Assembly: GCA_934633985.1 (NCBI GenBank)
Contig: CAKTYU010000002.1
Span: 1 to 64,000 of the forward strand
Direction of reading: 5' to 3'
DNA: 64,000 nucleotides
Origin: an uncultured Clostridia bacterium
Lineage (GTDB): Bacteria > Bacillota > Clostridia > Christensenellales > CAG-138
In this document: in pieces, positions 24,632 to 33,113 of the stretch
How the letters are laid out: every line of letters begins with the position of its first letter
Numbering within the stretch: the first letter of the stretch is position 1
The notes under the pieces: generated by a model
The model's database searches: none
The model's input: only the letters and a program-made list of their open reading frames with translations
What the model was told of the DNA's origin: nothing
Translations under genes and position numbers: made by a program

Positions 24632-25096
24632 TCAACTATGGGCGGCGGCGGTTTCTTTAAGGCGCTGGTTCCACATAATGAGCCCGTCCTCGCCGGTGTC
24701 CATGTAATATTTCTTACGCCGGCCCGATACCTCGAAGCCGAGAGAGGCGTATAGGCTCTGGGCGACGGTATTGCTTATGCGTACCTCCAGCGTCATGCTG
24801 TCCGCGTGATGCAGCAGGGCGGCGTTTATAAGCTCGAGCATGAGCAGCTTGCCGTAGCCGCGGCCACGGTATTCTGGATTCACGGCTACGTTGGTTATAT
24901 GTGCCTCGCCGAACAATATCCACATGCCACCATAGGCGATCACCCGTCCGTCCTCCTCGCCCACGCGGTAATGGGCGAGGCCGTTTCGCAGCTCGCCGTA
25001 AAGGGAATTTTCCGACCATGGGGAGCGGAAGCACAGGCGCTCCAGCTCCGCTATGCGGGGGACGTCGCTTTTTTGCATTGGCCTGAAGGTTATCAT
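24632..25096 (-). CDS. rimI: Ribosomal protein S18-alanine N-acetyltransferase
   Basis: A 154-residue GNAT acetyltransferase. The acetyl-CoA loop NPEYRGRGYGKLL and the RimI-type block HADSMTLEVRISNTVAQSLYASLGFEVSGRRKKYY are present. It overlaps tsaB by four bases, and the order tsaE-tsaB-rimI is standard in bacteria, which supports RimI over a generic GNAT. It acetylates the N-terminus of ribosomal protein S18 in known cases. Confidence 0.93.
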   Translation of the reverse strand: MITFRPMQKSDVPRIAELERLCFRSPWSENSLYGELRNGLAHYRVGEEDGRVIAYGGMWILFGEAHITNVAVNPEYRGRGYGKLLMLELINAALLHHADSMTLEVRISNTVAQSLYASLGFEVSGRRKKYYMDTGEDGLIMWNQRLKETAAAHS

Positions 25097-25743
25097 TTGT
25101 TCCTCTCCTTTGCAAGCCGCTCCGCCTGAGAGGGGCGGAGGTAGAGGGGCAGCGCCTCCGTGACGGTTTCGCCACGCATCAGCTTGCCGTATGCAGCGAG
25201 GCCTATCTTATCCGCGGTTATGTCGTTATCCTCTGCAAAGCGGACGTTGGGCAGGGCGGCGAGTATGTGCTCGCGGTGCATTATCGCCCCGTCGCCCGCC
25301 ATGAGTATGCCGTCAGGCAGCGTGGCGAGCAGCTCGTCTATCACCACCGCCATGGGCTCAGGTGAAATGCCGCCGTATTTGGCCATTGCGTAGCCGTTTC
25401 CGTTGCGGCAGTCTAACAGGGCGCAGGCGCCGTCCATGCCGAGCAGCAGCCCCTCGAGGGAGCTTACAGCCGCCACGGGCTTGCCGAAGGCCGCAGCCAT
25501 TGCGTTGGCGGCGCATATCCCTATGCGGACGCCGGTAAAGGAGCCGGGGCCCGCGTCCACGCCGAAGGCGTCCATATCCATTGGGGCATAGCCGGCGGCT
25601 TGCAGCGCCCTTTCGCAAAGCGGCATTATGGTCTCGGAATGCGTCCGGCCCCGGCCGCCGGCCTCGAAGGACAATACCCCGCCGTCCTTTATAACGGCGG
25701 CCGAGGCTATGGGGCCGGAGGTGGAAAGGGATAGCATCAGCAT
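25093..25743 (-). CDS. tsaB: tRNA threonylcarbamoyladenosine biosynthesis protein TsaB
   Basis: A 216-residue ASKHA-fold scaffold that works with TsaD, TsaE and TsaC to make t6A37 in tRNA. It starts MLMLSLSTSGPIASAAV and contains RTHSETIMPLCERAL and DAGPGSFTGVRIG, all standard TsaB marks. The ATG at 25743 overlaps the end of tsaE by seven bases; a longer frame extending into tsaE codes Arg/Ala-rich sequence without homology and was not used. TsaD is not in the window. Confidence 0.94.
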   Translation of the reverse strand: MLMLSLSTSGPIASAAVIKDGGVLSFEAGGRGRTHSETIMPLCERALQAAGYAPMDMDAFGVDAGPGSFTGVRIGICAANAMAAAFGKPVAAVSSLEGLLLGMDGACALLDCRNGNGYAMAKYGGISPEPMAVVIDELLATLPDGILMAGDGAIMHREHILAALPNVRFAEDNDITADKIGLAAYGKLMRGETVTEALPLYLRPSQAERLAKERNK

Positions 25744-26192
25744 TTCATATTCTCCAGAAGCTCTTGGTATTTTTTGCCGTAGGGTATGAAGGTGAGCGTA
25801 CGCAGCTCTGCGCCGGAGCCTGCTATGTGAAGCTCTAACCGCTCGAGCGGCAGCGCGCCGGGCACGTTTTCGCACCACTCCATGATAATTGCGGCGGGGC
25901 GGGAGAGATAGTCGTCATAGCCTATGGCGTAAAGCTCGTCCTCGCCGCCCAGCCTGTATGCGTCAAAGTGAAGCAGGGGCAGCCTGCCATCGTGCTCGCG
26001 GACTATGGTAAAGGTGGGGCTCTGTATACCGTCTATGCCCAGGCCCTCGGCGACCGCTCTTGTAAAGGTGGTCTTGCCCGCGCCGAGATCGCCGAACAGC
26101 GCGATGAACGCCCCGGGGAAGAGCAGCGGCGCTATTGCATGGCCTATGCGAGCCGTGTCCCGCTCGCTTATGTTTTTCAGGGTAAGCTCCAT
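25737..26192 (-). CDS. tsaE: tRNA threonylcarbamoyladenosine biosynthesis ATPase TsaE
   Basis: A 151-residue ATPase with the P-loop GDLGAGKTT at 34-42, SPTFTIVREHDG and LLHFDAYRLG, all TsaE marks. It regulates the TsaB-TsaD complex in t6A synthesis. The ATG at 26192 overlaps the tgt stop as TGATG, so translation is likely coupled; a TTG three bases earlier is an alternative. It is cytoplasmic. Confidence 0.94.
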   Translation of the reverse strand: MELTLKNISERDTARIGHAIAPLLFPGAFIALFGDLGAGKTTFTRAVAEGLGIDGIQSPTFTIVREHDGRLPLLHFDAYRLGGEDELYAIGYDDYLSRPAAIIMEWCENVPGALPLERLELHIAGSGAELRTLTFIPYGKKYQELLENMKC

Positions 26193-27319
26193 CAATCGAA
26201 GGTTCCTTTCGCTTTAAGCTCCTCCCGAAGGTCCAGCAGCCGGTCCTGCTCTATGGCCTCGCGTACCTGCTCCATGAGCCTCAGAGAGAAGCGCAGGTTG
26301 TGGGTGGTTATGAGCTGCGCCGCCAGTATCTCCTTGCATTTTACAAGGTGGCGTATATACGCCCTTGTAAAGCCGTTTTTGCAGGCGTAGCAGTCGCAGC
26401 CCTCCTCGATAGGCGTGAAGTCGTGCTCAAAGGAGGCGTTTCGCAGCATCTTTTTGCCGCTTCCCGTGAGCGCAAGGCCGTTTCTCGCTATACGGGTCTG
26501 GAGTACGCAGTCAAACATGTCTATGCCGCGTACAGCGCCCTCCACCAGGCAGTCAGGGCTGCCCACGCCCATAAGGTAGCGGGGCTTGTCCTGGGGCATA
26601 TAGGGCATCATCTGCTCCAGCATGTCGTACATGACCTCCTTGGGCTCGCCCACCGAAAGGCCGCCTATGCCATAGCCCGGCAGGTCGAGGGAGGAGAGGA
26701 ACTTTGCGCTCTCTATCCTGAGGTCGGCGAACATGCCGCCCTGCACTATGCCGAAAAGCGCCTGATCCGGGCGGGTATGCGCCTCCTTGCAGCGCACGGC
26801 CCAGCGATGGGTGCGCTCCATGGCGGCTATGGTGTATTCTCGGTCGGAGGGGTAGGGGGCACATTCGTCGAAGGCCATGGCTATATCCGCGCCGAGGGCT
26901 TCCTCTATCTCCATTACAAGCTCGGGGGTGAAGAAGTGCCTGCGCCCGTCCAAAAGTGAGCGGAACTCGACGCCGTCTTCCTTTATCTTGTTGGCGGAGG
27001 CGAGGCTGAATACCTGAAAGCCGCCGCTGTCGGTAAGTATGGGCTTGTCCCAGCGCATGAACTCGTGCAGGCCGCCCGCCTCTTTTATAAGCTCGTGACC
27101 GGGCCTCTCAAAGAGGTGGTAGGTATTTGAAAGTATTATCATCGAGCCCACTTCCTTGACGTCCCGGGGAAGCATGGCCTTTACAGTGGCCTGCGTGCCT
27201 ACCGGCATATAGCAGGGGGTCTCTATTATCCCATGTGGGGTGTGCAGCCTGCCGCGGCGCGCGCCGGACTGCTTGCAAACGTGCAGAAGCTCATATTTGA
27301 AGTCGAATTTATCTTGCAT
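26192..27319 (-). CDS. tgt: tRNA-guanine transglycosylase
   Basis: A 375-residue enzyme exchanging guanine-34 for preQ1 in Asp, Asn, His and Tyr tRNAs. Seen are D97 in LTDSGGFQVFSL, the second catalytic region DECAPYPSDREYT, GGLSVGEP, and the zinc site CDCYACKNGFTRAYIRHL near residue 310. It is followed by tsaE with overlapping stop and start. It works in one pathway with queA, which lies 19 bases upstream. Confidence 0.97.
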   Translation of the reverse strand: MQDKFDFKYELLHVCKQSGARRGRLHTPHGIIETPCYMPVGTQATVKAMLPRDVKEVGSMIILSNTYHLFERPGHELIKEAGGLHEFMRWDKPILTDSGGFQVFSLASANKIKEDGVEFRSLLDGRRHFFTPELVMEIEEALGADIAMAFDECAPYPSDREYTIAAMERTHRWAVRCKEAHTRPDQALFGIVQGGMFADLRIESAKFLSSLDLPGYGIGGLSVGEPKEVMYDMLEQMMPYMPQDKPRYLMGVGSPDCLVEGAVRGIDMFDCVLQTRIARNGLALTGSGKKMLRNASFEHDFTPIEEGCDCYACKNGFTRAYIRHLVKCKEILAAQLITTHNLRFSLRLMEQVREAIEQDRLLDLREELKAKGTFD

Positions 27320-27338
27320 GTGTAAGCTCCGTTGTCAT

Positions 27339-28361
27339 TTATAGTATGAGCATGGCGTCCCCGAAGGAAAAAAAGCGGTATTTTTCCTCCACGGCGTGCT
27401 TGTATACGCCAAGCATTTCTTCCCTTGTGCAGAGGGCGGAAACCAGCATGAGCAGCGTGGACTCCGGCAGGTGAAAGTTGGTTATGAGCTTATCCACCGC
27501 CTTGAATTTGTAACCGGGAGTGATGAATATGTCGGTCCAGCCCTTTTTTGCGTGTACTATGCCGTCGCCGTCCGTGACGCTTTCGAGGGTACGGCAGGAG
27601 GTGGTGCCCACGGCGAAAACCCTGCCGCCGGCGGCTCGCGCCTCGTTTATCGTCCTTGCCGCCTCCTCGCTGCATTCATAATACTCCGAATGCATGTGGT
27701 GATCCTCCACGTTGTCCTCGGATACGGGGCGGAAGGTGCCGAGGCCGACGTGCAGCAGCACGTCAACTATGGTCACACCGCTTTTGCGTATATCCTCAAG
27801 AAGCTCGTCGGTAAAGTGCAGGCCGGCGGTGGGGGCGGCGGCGGAGCCATTCTCCCTTGCGTATACCGTCTGATAGCGCTCCCTGCCGGCGGTGCGCTCG
27901 GTTATATACGGTGGCAGCGGCATTTCGCCGGCCCTATCCAATATCTCCTCGAAAACCCCGTCGTAATTTAGGCGCACTATCCTGCCGCCGTCCTCGGTGC
28001 TGTCGAGTACGGTTGCGGAAAGCTCGTCGTTTACCTTGAAGGTGAGCCCGGTCCTTGCCCGCCTTCCGGGGCGGACGAGGCATTCCCAGCGGTCGCCGTC
28101 AAGGCGGCGTAGCAACAGCAGCTCCATCGCGCCGCCGGTATCCTCACGATAGGCGTGGAGCCTTGCGGGTATGACGCGGGTGATGTTGCGTACTAACACG
28201 TCCCCGGGCCTGAAGTAATCCAGTATGTCGGTAAATACGCCGTCCCGTATGGCCTTGCTTGCCCTGTCGTATACCAGCAGCCTCGATGCGCTGCGGACAG
28301 CCGCGGGGGACTGGGCTATAAGCTCCTTGGGCAGGTCGTAAAAAAAGTCGCTTGTTTTCAA
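27339..28361 (-). CDS. queA: S-adenosylmethionine:tRNA ribosyltransferase-isomerase
   Basis: A 340-residue enzyme turning preQ1 in tRNA into epoxyqueuosine with SAM as ribosyl donor. It starts MKTSDFFYDLPKELIAQSP and has RHRL-type blocks, APTAGLHFTDELL, LLHVGLGTFRPV and HSEYYE near the expected places. It precedes tgt in the same operon. No preQ1 riboswitch-like structure is visible in the 104 bases upstream. Confidence 0.96.
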   Translation of the reverse strand: MKTSDFFYDLPKELIAQSPAAVRSASRLLVYDRASKAIRDGVFTDILDYFRPGDVLVRNITRVIPARLHAYREDTGGAMELLLLRRLDGDRWECLVRPGRRARTGLTFKVNDELSATVLDSTEDGGRIVRLNYDGVFEEILDRAGEMPLPPYITERTAGRERYQTVYARENGSAAAPTAGLHFTDELLEDIRKSGVTIVDVLLHVGLGTFRPVSEDNVEDHHMHSEYYECSEEAARTINEARAAGGRVFAVGTTSCRTLESVTDGDGIVHAKKGWTDIFITPGYKFKAVDKLITNFHLPESTLLMLVSALCTREEMLGVYKHAVEEKYRFFSFGDAMLIL

Positions 28362-28415
28362 GATGCTGTCTCTCTCCTTAGTTCATCGCTTTATTATATT
28401 GCAAAGGGCATAACA

Positions 28416-28446
28416 AAACAAGAGGCCGCCGCATAAAGCGGCGGCC
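28416..28446 (-). terminator. Terminator of the aldo/keto reductase gene
   Basis: GGCCGCCGC (28424-28432) and GCGGCGGCC (28438-28446) form a perfect 9-bp stem. Read on the minus strand the stem is followed by TCTTGTTTTGTT. It separates this gene from the queA operon downstream. Confidence 0.85.
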
Positions 28447-28465
28447 GGGTTAGGCGTAATATGCC

Positions 28466-29482
28466 TTAATTCATTTCATTCTGGAAGTTGCTGTATACGT
28501 CCTTGAGCATTTTTATTATGGGGAGGTGGTAGGGGCAGCGGCTTTCGCACATTCCGCATTCTATGCAGGCGTTGGGCTCGACTGCCATTCCCTTGTAGCG
28601 GCCTATGGCCCAGTCCTTGAGGCCGTAGCGGGTGAGGTACCCGTTTATGGTGAAGCAGAAGGAGATGTTTATCCCCATGGTGCAGGGCTGGCAGTAATTG
28701 CAGCGGCGGCAGAACTGGTTGCCTAAGGTGTCGCGTATGTGCTGCGCCTCATTGAGCTCGTCCTCCGAAAGGGGAGTGGGATCGCAGGCCGCGGCGACGT
28801 TCTGCTTAAGCTCCTCCTCAGTTGCCATGCCGGGTATGTTTACGGTTATATCCTTGTTGGAGGCTATAAAGCGCATTGCAAGGGGCGCGTCCTCTATGGC
28901 GCCGCCGGCCAGAGGCTTCATGCAGATAAAGCCCTTGCCCTTTTCGGCGCACCTTTTGATGAGGTCGGCCGCCTGAAGCTCTACGAAGTTGTAGGGGAAC
29001 ATTATGGTCTCCACCCAGTCCATATCGAGGGCCCTCTCAAAGGTGGCTACCTCATGGGCGGTGATGCCTATATGGCCTATCTTGCCCGCCGCCTTTGCTT
29101 CCAAAAGGGCCTCCAGCGCGCCGCCCTCCCCGATGACGGTATCCAACTGCGCGGGGGGAGCATTATGCACCTGATAAAGATCAATATGGTCGGTGCGGAG
29201 GTTTTTAAGGCTGGTCTCTATGTCCTTTTCCATAGCTTCCTTCGTGCGCGCCATGCTCTTGGTGGCGAGGACGAACTTATCGCGTATTCCCTCCATGGCT
29301 ACGCCCAAGTATTCCTCGCTTACGGTATAGCCGCGTGCGGTGTCTATGTAGTTTACACCGTAATCAGGCAGCTTGTGTATGAGGGCGGTGGCTTCCTCCT
29401 GTGTGATGCGCTGGATGGGTATGCCGCCGAAGCCGAGGCGGGAAACCTTCAAGCCGGTGTTGCCGAGATCGATGTACTCCAT
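28466..29482 (-). CDS. Aldo/keto reductase with C-terminal ferredoxin-like 4Fe-4S domain
   Basis: A 338-residue protein. Residues 1 to about 240 are an aldo/keto reductase barrel (MEYIDLGNTGLKVSRLGFGG, NYIDTARGYTVSE, ATKS, IDLYQVHN). The C-terminal part carries cysteine clusters FCRRCNYCQPC and CIECGMCESRCPYHLPI, the second a 4Fe-4S ferredoxin motif. This AKR-ferredoxin fusion is common in anaerobes; substrate and electron partner are unknown. The ATG at 29482 has AGGAGG seven bases upstream, so the longer frame from 29518 was rejected. Confidence 0.92.
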   Translation of the reverse strand: MEYIDLGNTGLKVSRLGFGGIPIQRITQEEATALIHKLPDYGVNYIDTARGYTVSEEYLGVAMEGIRDKFVLATKSMARTKEAMEKDIETSLKNLRTDHIDLYQVHNAPPAQLDTVIGEGGALEALLEAKAAGKIGHIGITAHEVATFERALDMDWVETIMFPYNFVELQAADLIKRCAEKGKGFICMKPLAGGAIEDAPLAMRFIASNKDITVNIPGMATEEELKQNVAAACDPTPLSEDELNEAQHIRDTLGNQFCRRCNYCQPCTMGINISFCFTINGYLTRYGLKDWAIGRYKGMAVEPNACIECGMCESRCPYHLPIIKMLKDVYSNFQNEMN

Positions 29483-29543
29483 GCTGTTCCTCCTGAATTT
29501 ATTGCTGTCGTTGTCCAATATAGATATATATAATGCGGGGGGC

Positions 29544-30026
29544 CTATTGATCCTCCTCCCAGCCCCTGCATACGTCTATCCAGTCCCTCGAGCGGGAGGC
29601 CCTTTCAAGCTCATCGCAGGTGAGCCTGACCGCGCTTGCGGCGCTGCCCGCGGCGGGAAACACGGTATCGAACCGCTTTAGTGAAACGTCGAGATATACG
29701 GGTATGCTCTCCGGCACTGCGAAGGGGCATACGCCGCCAACCGCATGGCCGGTGTACTGCAGCGCGTCCTCATGGGTGAGCATGTGGGGCTTTACGCCGA
29801 ACCGGGCGCGGTATTTTTTGTTGTCCACCTTTGCATCCCCGGCCATGAGCACAAGTATGCAGCCGCATTCTTCGCTCTGGAAGGAGAGGGTCTTGGCTAT
29901 GCGGGCGGGTATCACGCCCACCGCCTCAGCCGCATCCGCAACGGTCGCCGTGGAAATGTCAAATTCCATCACCCTGTCCTCAAGGCCGTAACCTTTGAGA
30001 TATTCCCTGACCTTATCGACGGACAT
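29544..30026 (-). CDS. YbaK/ProX-type aminoacyl-tRNA deacylase
   Basis: A 160-residue YbaK/EbsC domain protein, probably hydrolysing mischarged tRNAs (for example Cys- or Ala-tRNA-Pro). Seen are ARIAKTLSF, the conserved lysine in GDAKVDNKKYRARFG, and GHAVGGVCPFA with the GG.P motif of the active site. The ATG at 30026 has GGGAGG upstream; an upstream TTG frame would run through the ribosome site. It is a single cytoplasmic domain not fused to ProRS, 34 bases downstream of the LCP gene. Confidence 0.92.
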   Translation of the reverse strand: MSVDKVREYLKGYGLEDRVMEFDISTATVADAAEAVGVIPARIAKTLSFQSEECGCILVLMAGDAKVDNKKYRARFGVKPHMLTHEDALQYTGHAVGGVCPFAVPESIPVYLDVSLKRFDTVFPAAGSAASAVRLTCDELERASRSRDWIDVCRGWEEDQ

Positions 30027-30060
30027 ATATATTCCTCCCAAGCTTTATTATCGGTACATA

Positions 30061-31398
30061 TTAGTATATCGAAATTCCGTATTGACTGCAAATGCTGTCG
30101 CAAAGCTGCTCTACATAAGGGGTGTACGCATCGAGGCTTTCCTTGTTCTCCTTCTGTATGGCGTCCAGAAGCTCCTTTGCGGCGGCCTTAAGGGTATCGT
30201 AGCTGCTCTTGTCTATCAGCTCGCGGCAGTTGTTCATTATGCTGTAAGCCTTATTGTAAGCGATGGTGGCCCGGTTGAGCTCATCGGCTATGAGCGCCCT
30301 GCTCGCCTCCGCCTGTTCCTCTATAAACCTGACGTCGTTTTCGGGGTCAAGGCTCACGCTCTGCCCCCAGACCTCCTTGACGGTCTTTTCTATGCGGGAT
30401 ACATACAGGCAGTAGCTGTCCCGGCCCTGTATATCCATGGCCTTACCCTCCAATGTATAGCGGGAAAGCTGGCTCATATCCATACGCAGGGCTACCAGCG
30501 CTAAGGAGGATATCTGCTTCAGGTTGAGGTTGGTCATTATGTTGGCCTCGACTGCGGAGTAGATAGAGGGTATGTTGGCTATCTGGTCGGTATCCTTTAG
30601 CTGCTGGAGTATGGCGGTGAGCATGCGCTGCTGCCGGTCTATACGCGCTATGTCCGAGGAGCCCTTGCGCTGGCGGCAGTAGTCCAGCACGCCCTGCCCG
30701 TCCAGATGCTGCATTCCGGGGTGAAGCTCCCGGCCGTTCATCTTTACCTCTATATCCACGTCGTAGTCCACGCCGCCCATGGCGTTTACCACCTCTTTTA
30801 CGACGTTCATATTGAAGCCGCAGTAGTAGCCTATATTTACGCCCATCAGCTTTTCCACAGTCGCAATGGAGTATTCGAAGCCCTTCTTCTGCGCGCCGCC
30901 GCCCTCCGAAAAGGCGTTGTTTATCTTGGAATAGGGGCTACTGGGGTTGGCCACGTTGCCGTTGGCGTTGTATATTTTGACATAGCTGTCGCGGGGTATA
31001 GAGACCATGCATACGTCGTTGTTGGAGAAGTCGATGGATACGAGTATTATGGTATCCGTGCGGAAGGCTCCCCAGTTCTCGCGCTCCGTGCTCTCGTCGA
31101 TGCCGAGAAGGAGTATGTTCGTGCGGTTGGACATGAACTCGGCGTCCGCCTGGCCGGAAAGCAGCGATTCCTGATCCGGGGTGGGGGAGGGCTGAGGGCC
31201 TTCATCGGCGGGCGCGGGGGTAAGCTCCACCGGCGGGGGAGTGCCCTCAGGCAGCGTGCTCTCAAAGAGGTTTTCGGGGTTGTTTATATCCGTGTAGAAC
31301 TTCAACGCAAAAATCGCCGCTATTGCAAGCAGCGCAAGTACTATCACTATTATTATCAGCAGCTTTGAGCCGCCCTTTTTTTTTCTCTTATTCTCCAT
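30061..31398 (-). CDS. LytR-CpsA-Psr (LCP) family cell wall ligase
   Basis: A 445-residue protein with a basic cytoplasmic start (KRKKKGG), one membrane helix (about 12-34), a Pro/Thr-rich linker and an extracellular LCP domain from about 93 (NILLLGIDES, FRTDTIILVSID, VSIPRDSYV, NAFSEGGG, MGGVDYDVD, LDGQGVLDYCRQRKGSSDIARIDRQQRM). LCP enzymes transfer undecaprenyl-linked glycopolymers to peptidoglycan. After the domain there is an extra helical region (about 340-445) of unknown function. A similar role in attaching teichoic-acid-like or capsule polymers is expected. Confidence 0.92.
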   Translation of the reverse strand: MENKRKKKGGSKLLIIIVIVLALLAIAAIFALKFYTDINNPENLFESTLPEGTPPPVELTPAPADEGPQPSPTPDQESLLSGQADAEFMSNRTNILLLGIDESTERENWGAFRTDTIILVSIDFSNNDVCMVSIPRDSYVKIYNANGNVANPSSPYSKINNAFSEGGGAQKKGFEYSIATVEKLMGVNIGYYCGFNMNVVKEVVNAMGGVDYDVDIEVKMNGRELHPGMQHLDGQGVLDYCRQRKGSSDIARIDRQQRMLTAILQQLKDTDQIANIPSIYSAVEANIMTNLNLKQISSLALVALRMDMSQLSRYTLEGKAMDIQGRDSYCLYVSRIEKTVKEVWGQSVSLDPENDVRFIEEQAEASRALIADELNRATIAYNKAYSIMNNCRELIDKSSYDTLKAAAKELLDAIQKENKESLDAYTPYVEQLCDSICSQYGISIY

Positions 31399-31502
31399 AG
31401 CTCGGTTTTCCTCAAAATTTCATTCCTTACATTATACAACAGCTACCGACATAATTCTATAAATAATAGATTAACTTTGTGACTTTTTGCGGTACAAGAG
31501 GT

Positions 31503-31508
31503 TATAAT
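31503..31508 (+). promoter_or_regulatory. -10 box upstream of the DNA glycosylase gene
   Basis: Perfect TATAAT at 31503-31508; the -35 is not convincing. A transcript from here would start near 31515 and contain AGGAGG at 31527-31532. Confidence 0.5.
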
Positions 31509-31567
31509 ATCATCGTACACCGCAAGAGGAGGACGCCCCCACGGAAAAGCTGAAAAGGGAATTTTAT

Positions 31568-32137
31568 ATGAAGGATACGCTTAGCATAGCTAAGGAGCTT
31601 ATAGGCTGTACGCTGGTATCGGCCGGTAGCGAGGGCGCCGCGGCTGGGCGCATAGTCGAAACGGAGGCTTATCTGGGCAAGGCGGATTCCGCCGCCCACT
31701 CCGCCCGTGGAAGGGCGGACGGCCGCACGGAGGTGCTGTACAGGCAGGGAGGATACGCCTATGTATACCTCATATACGGCATGTATAACTGCTTTAATAT
31801 ATCCACCGGCCCTGCGGGGGTTCCCGAGTGCGTGCTTATACGGGCGCTGGAGCCGTTGGAGGGCGTCGGCCTTATGCGGGCGCGCCGGAAAAGGGAAAAG
31901 CTCAGCGACCTTTGCAGCGGCCCGGGAAAGCTGTGTCAGGCCATGGGGATAACCCGGGAGCAATACGGCGAGGACCTTACCCGTGACAGGCTCTTTATAC
32001 TGCCGCGCAGGCCGGGGGACGCGCCGGAGATAGCCGCCACGCCGCGCATAAACATAGAATACGCCGCGGAGCACAAGGCGATGCCGTGGCGCTTCGTGGA
32101 TAAAAACAGCCCATATCTTTCGGTGAGGCTGAAATAA
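31568..32137 (+). CDS. 3-methyladenine DNA glycosylase (AAG/MPG family)
   Basis: A 189-residue base-excision enzyme removing alkylated purines. It has the AAG blocks GRIVETEAYLG, DSAAHSARG, YVYLIYGMYNCFNIST and LCSGPGKLCQAMGI. The first ATG is 31568, with AAAAGGGA seven bases before. However the codons upstream read EKLKREFY, which matches the conserved family N-terminus, and a strong AGGAGG lies eight bases before an ACG at 31541. The real start may therefore be ACG 31541, or the first residues may have been lost. It lies alone, divergent from the LCP gene. Confidence 0.92.
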   Translation: MKDTLSIAKELIGCTLVSAGSEGAAAGRIVETEAYLGKADSAAHSARGRADGRTEVLYRQGGYAYVYLIYGMYNCFNISTGPAGVPECVLIRALEPLEGVGLMRARRKREKLSDLCSGPGKLCQAMGITREQYGEDLTRDRLFILPRRPGDAPEIAATPRINIEYAAEHKAMPWRFVDKNSPYLSVRLK

Positions 32138-32159
32138 AAGGGAACATATAAATTAAAAA

Positions 32160-32199
32160 TGCTGAAAAAGCGGCTTGGCGCCGCTTCTTCAGCACTTTT
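32160..32199. terminator. Bidirectional terminator between convergent genes
   Basis: GCTGAA-A-AAGCGGC (32161-32174) pairs with GCCGCTT-C-TTCAGC (32180-32193), one mismatch, with A-rich and T-rich flanks on both sides. Confidence 0.8.
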
Positions 32200-32226
32200 G
32201 CTATTATGTCCGCGAGGGCCCTGCTG

Positions 32227-33015
32227 TTACAGCTCCCTGGACTTGTTGGTGGCGGCCTGCACGGCGTTTATGGCCGCGGCGCGGAAGCCCATCTCCTCCA
32301 ATACCTGACAGCCGGTGATGGTGGTGCCGCCGGGGGAGGATACCATGTCCTTAAGCTGCGCGGGGTGCATACCGGTCTCAAGTATCATCTTGGCGGTACC
32401 CATTACGGTCTGGGCGGCAAGACGGTAAGCGGTGGCGCGGGGAAGCCCCTCAAGTACGCCGCCGTCGCCCAGCGCCTCTATGAACTCCGCGACGAAGGCG
32501 GGGCCGGAGCCGGAGAGCCCGCAGGCCGTGTCTATGAGGTGCTCGTTCATCCACTCGACGATGCCTATGGAGCCGAAGAGCTTTTCAGCGAAGGCCTTCT
32601 CCTCGGCGGTGAGGTCGGTCTCGTTGCACAGGGCGAATGCGCCGGCATTTACCAGGGCGGGGGTATTGGGCATGGTGCGAAGCACGCGGATATTGCCCGC
32701 TATCATCTTGCGGAGGCGTTCGGTGGTGACGCCGGCCATTATTGAGATGACCGCCTTGCCGTCCATGCTGTTCTTGAAGCCCTCCAGGGCGGGGGCTGCG
32801 TACTGCGGCTTGACTGCGACTATGACTATATCCGCCGCATGGCCCAGCTCCTCGTTGTCGGCTGTAATATTGCAGCCGAGGGCGGCGTATTTTTCCTTTA
32901 TCTTATCCGACATGTCGGATATATAGACCTGCTTCGGGTCGAGCACGCCGGCGTTCATCGCCCCTGAAAGTATCGCGCCGCCCATCGCGCCTGCGCCGAG
33001 AAAACCAATCTTCAT
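32227..33015 (-). CDS. proC: Pyrroline-5-carboxylate reductase
   Basis: A 262-residue enzyme reducing P5C to proline with NAD(P)H. The Rossmann start is IGFLGAGAMGGAIL, followed by VIVAVKPQ, MPNTPALVNAGA and the C-terminal signature ELKDMVSSPGGTTITG in slightly varied form. AGGAGG lies eight bases before the ATG. It stands 97 bases downstream of the hydroxyproline dehydratase, whose product is P5C, so here it likely completes 4-hydroxyproline to proline conversion besides serving proline synthesis. Confidence 0.96.
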   Translation of the reverse strand: MKIGFLGAGAMGGAILSGAMNAGVLDPKQVYISDMSDKIKEKYAALGCNITADNEELGHAADIVIVAVKPQYAAPALEGFKNSMDGKAVISIMAGVTTERLRKMIAGNIRVLRTMPNTPALVNAGAFALCNETDLTAEEKAFAEKLFGSIGIVEWMNEHLIDTACGLSGSGPAFVAEFIEALGDGGVLEGLPRATAYRLAAQTVMGTAKMILETGMHPAQLKDMVSSPGGTTITGCQVLEEMGFRAAAINAVQAATNKSREL

Positions 33016-33068
33016 AATGATGTCCTCCTGAATATTTTAGTTAATTTAATAATAAACGATAGTGTAAA

Positions 33069-33113
33069 AAGCACAATGGGGGGCATAGCCCCCCTAAAGT
33101 AGTGCATGTGCTT
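33069..33113 (-). terminator. Hairpin between the dehydratase and proC genes
   Basis: GGGGGGC (33078-33084) and GCCCCCC (33088-33094) form a tight stem with a three-base loop; outer arms AAGCACA (33069-33075) and TGTGCTT (33107-33113) can also pair. On the minus strand a run of five T follows by about eight bases. It may partly terminate or stabilise the dehydratase message so that proC is made at a different level. Confidence 0.6.

Noticed and set aside
25744..25878. N-terminal extension of tsaB
   Set aside because: It lies inside tsaE, is Arg/Ala-rich and lacks homology; the ATG at 25743 matches the family start.
28362..28465. PreQ1 riboswitch upstream of queA
   Set aside because: I looked for the small pseudoknot with its A-rich tail and found only the terminator of the neighbouring gene.
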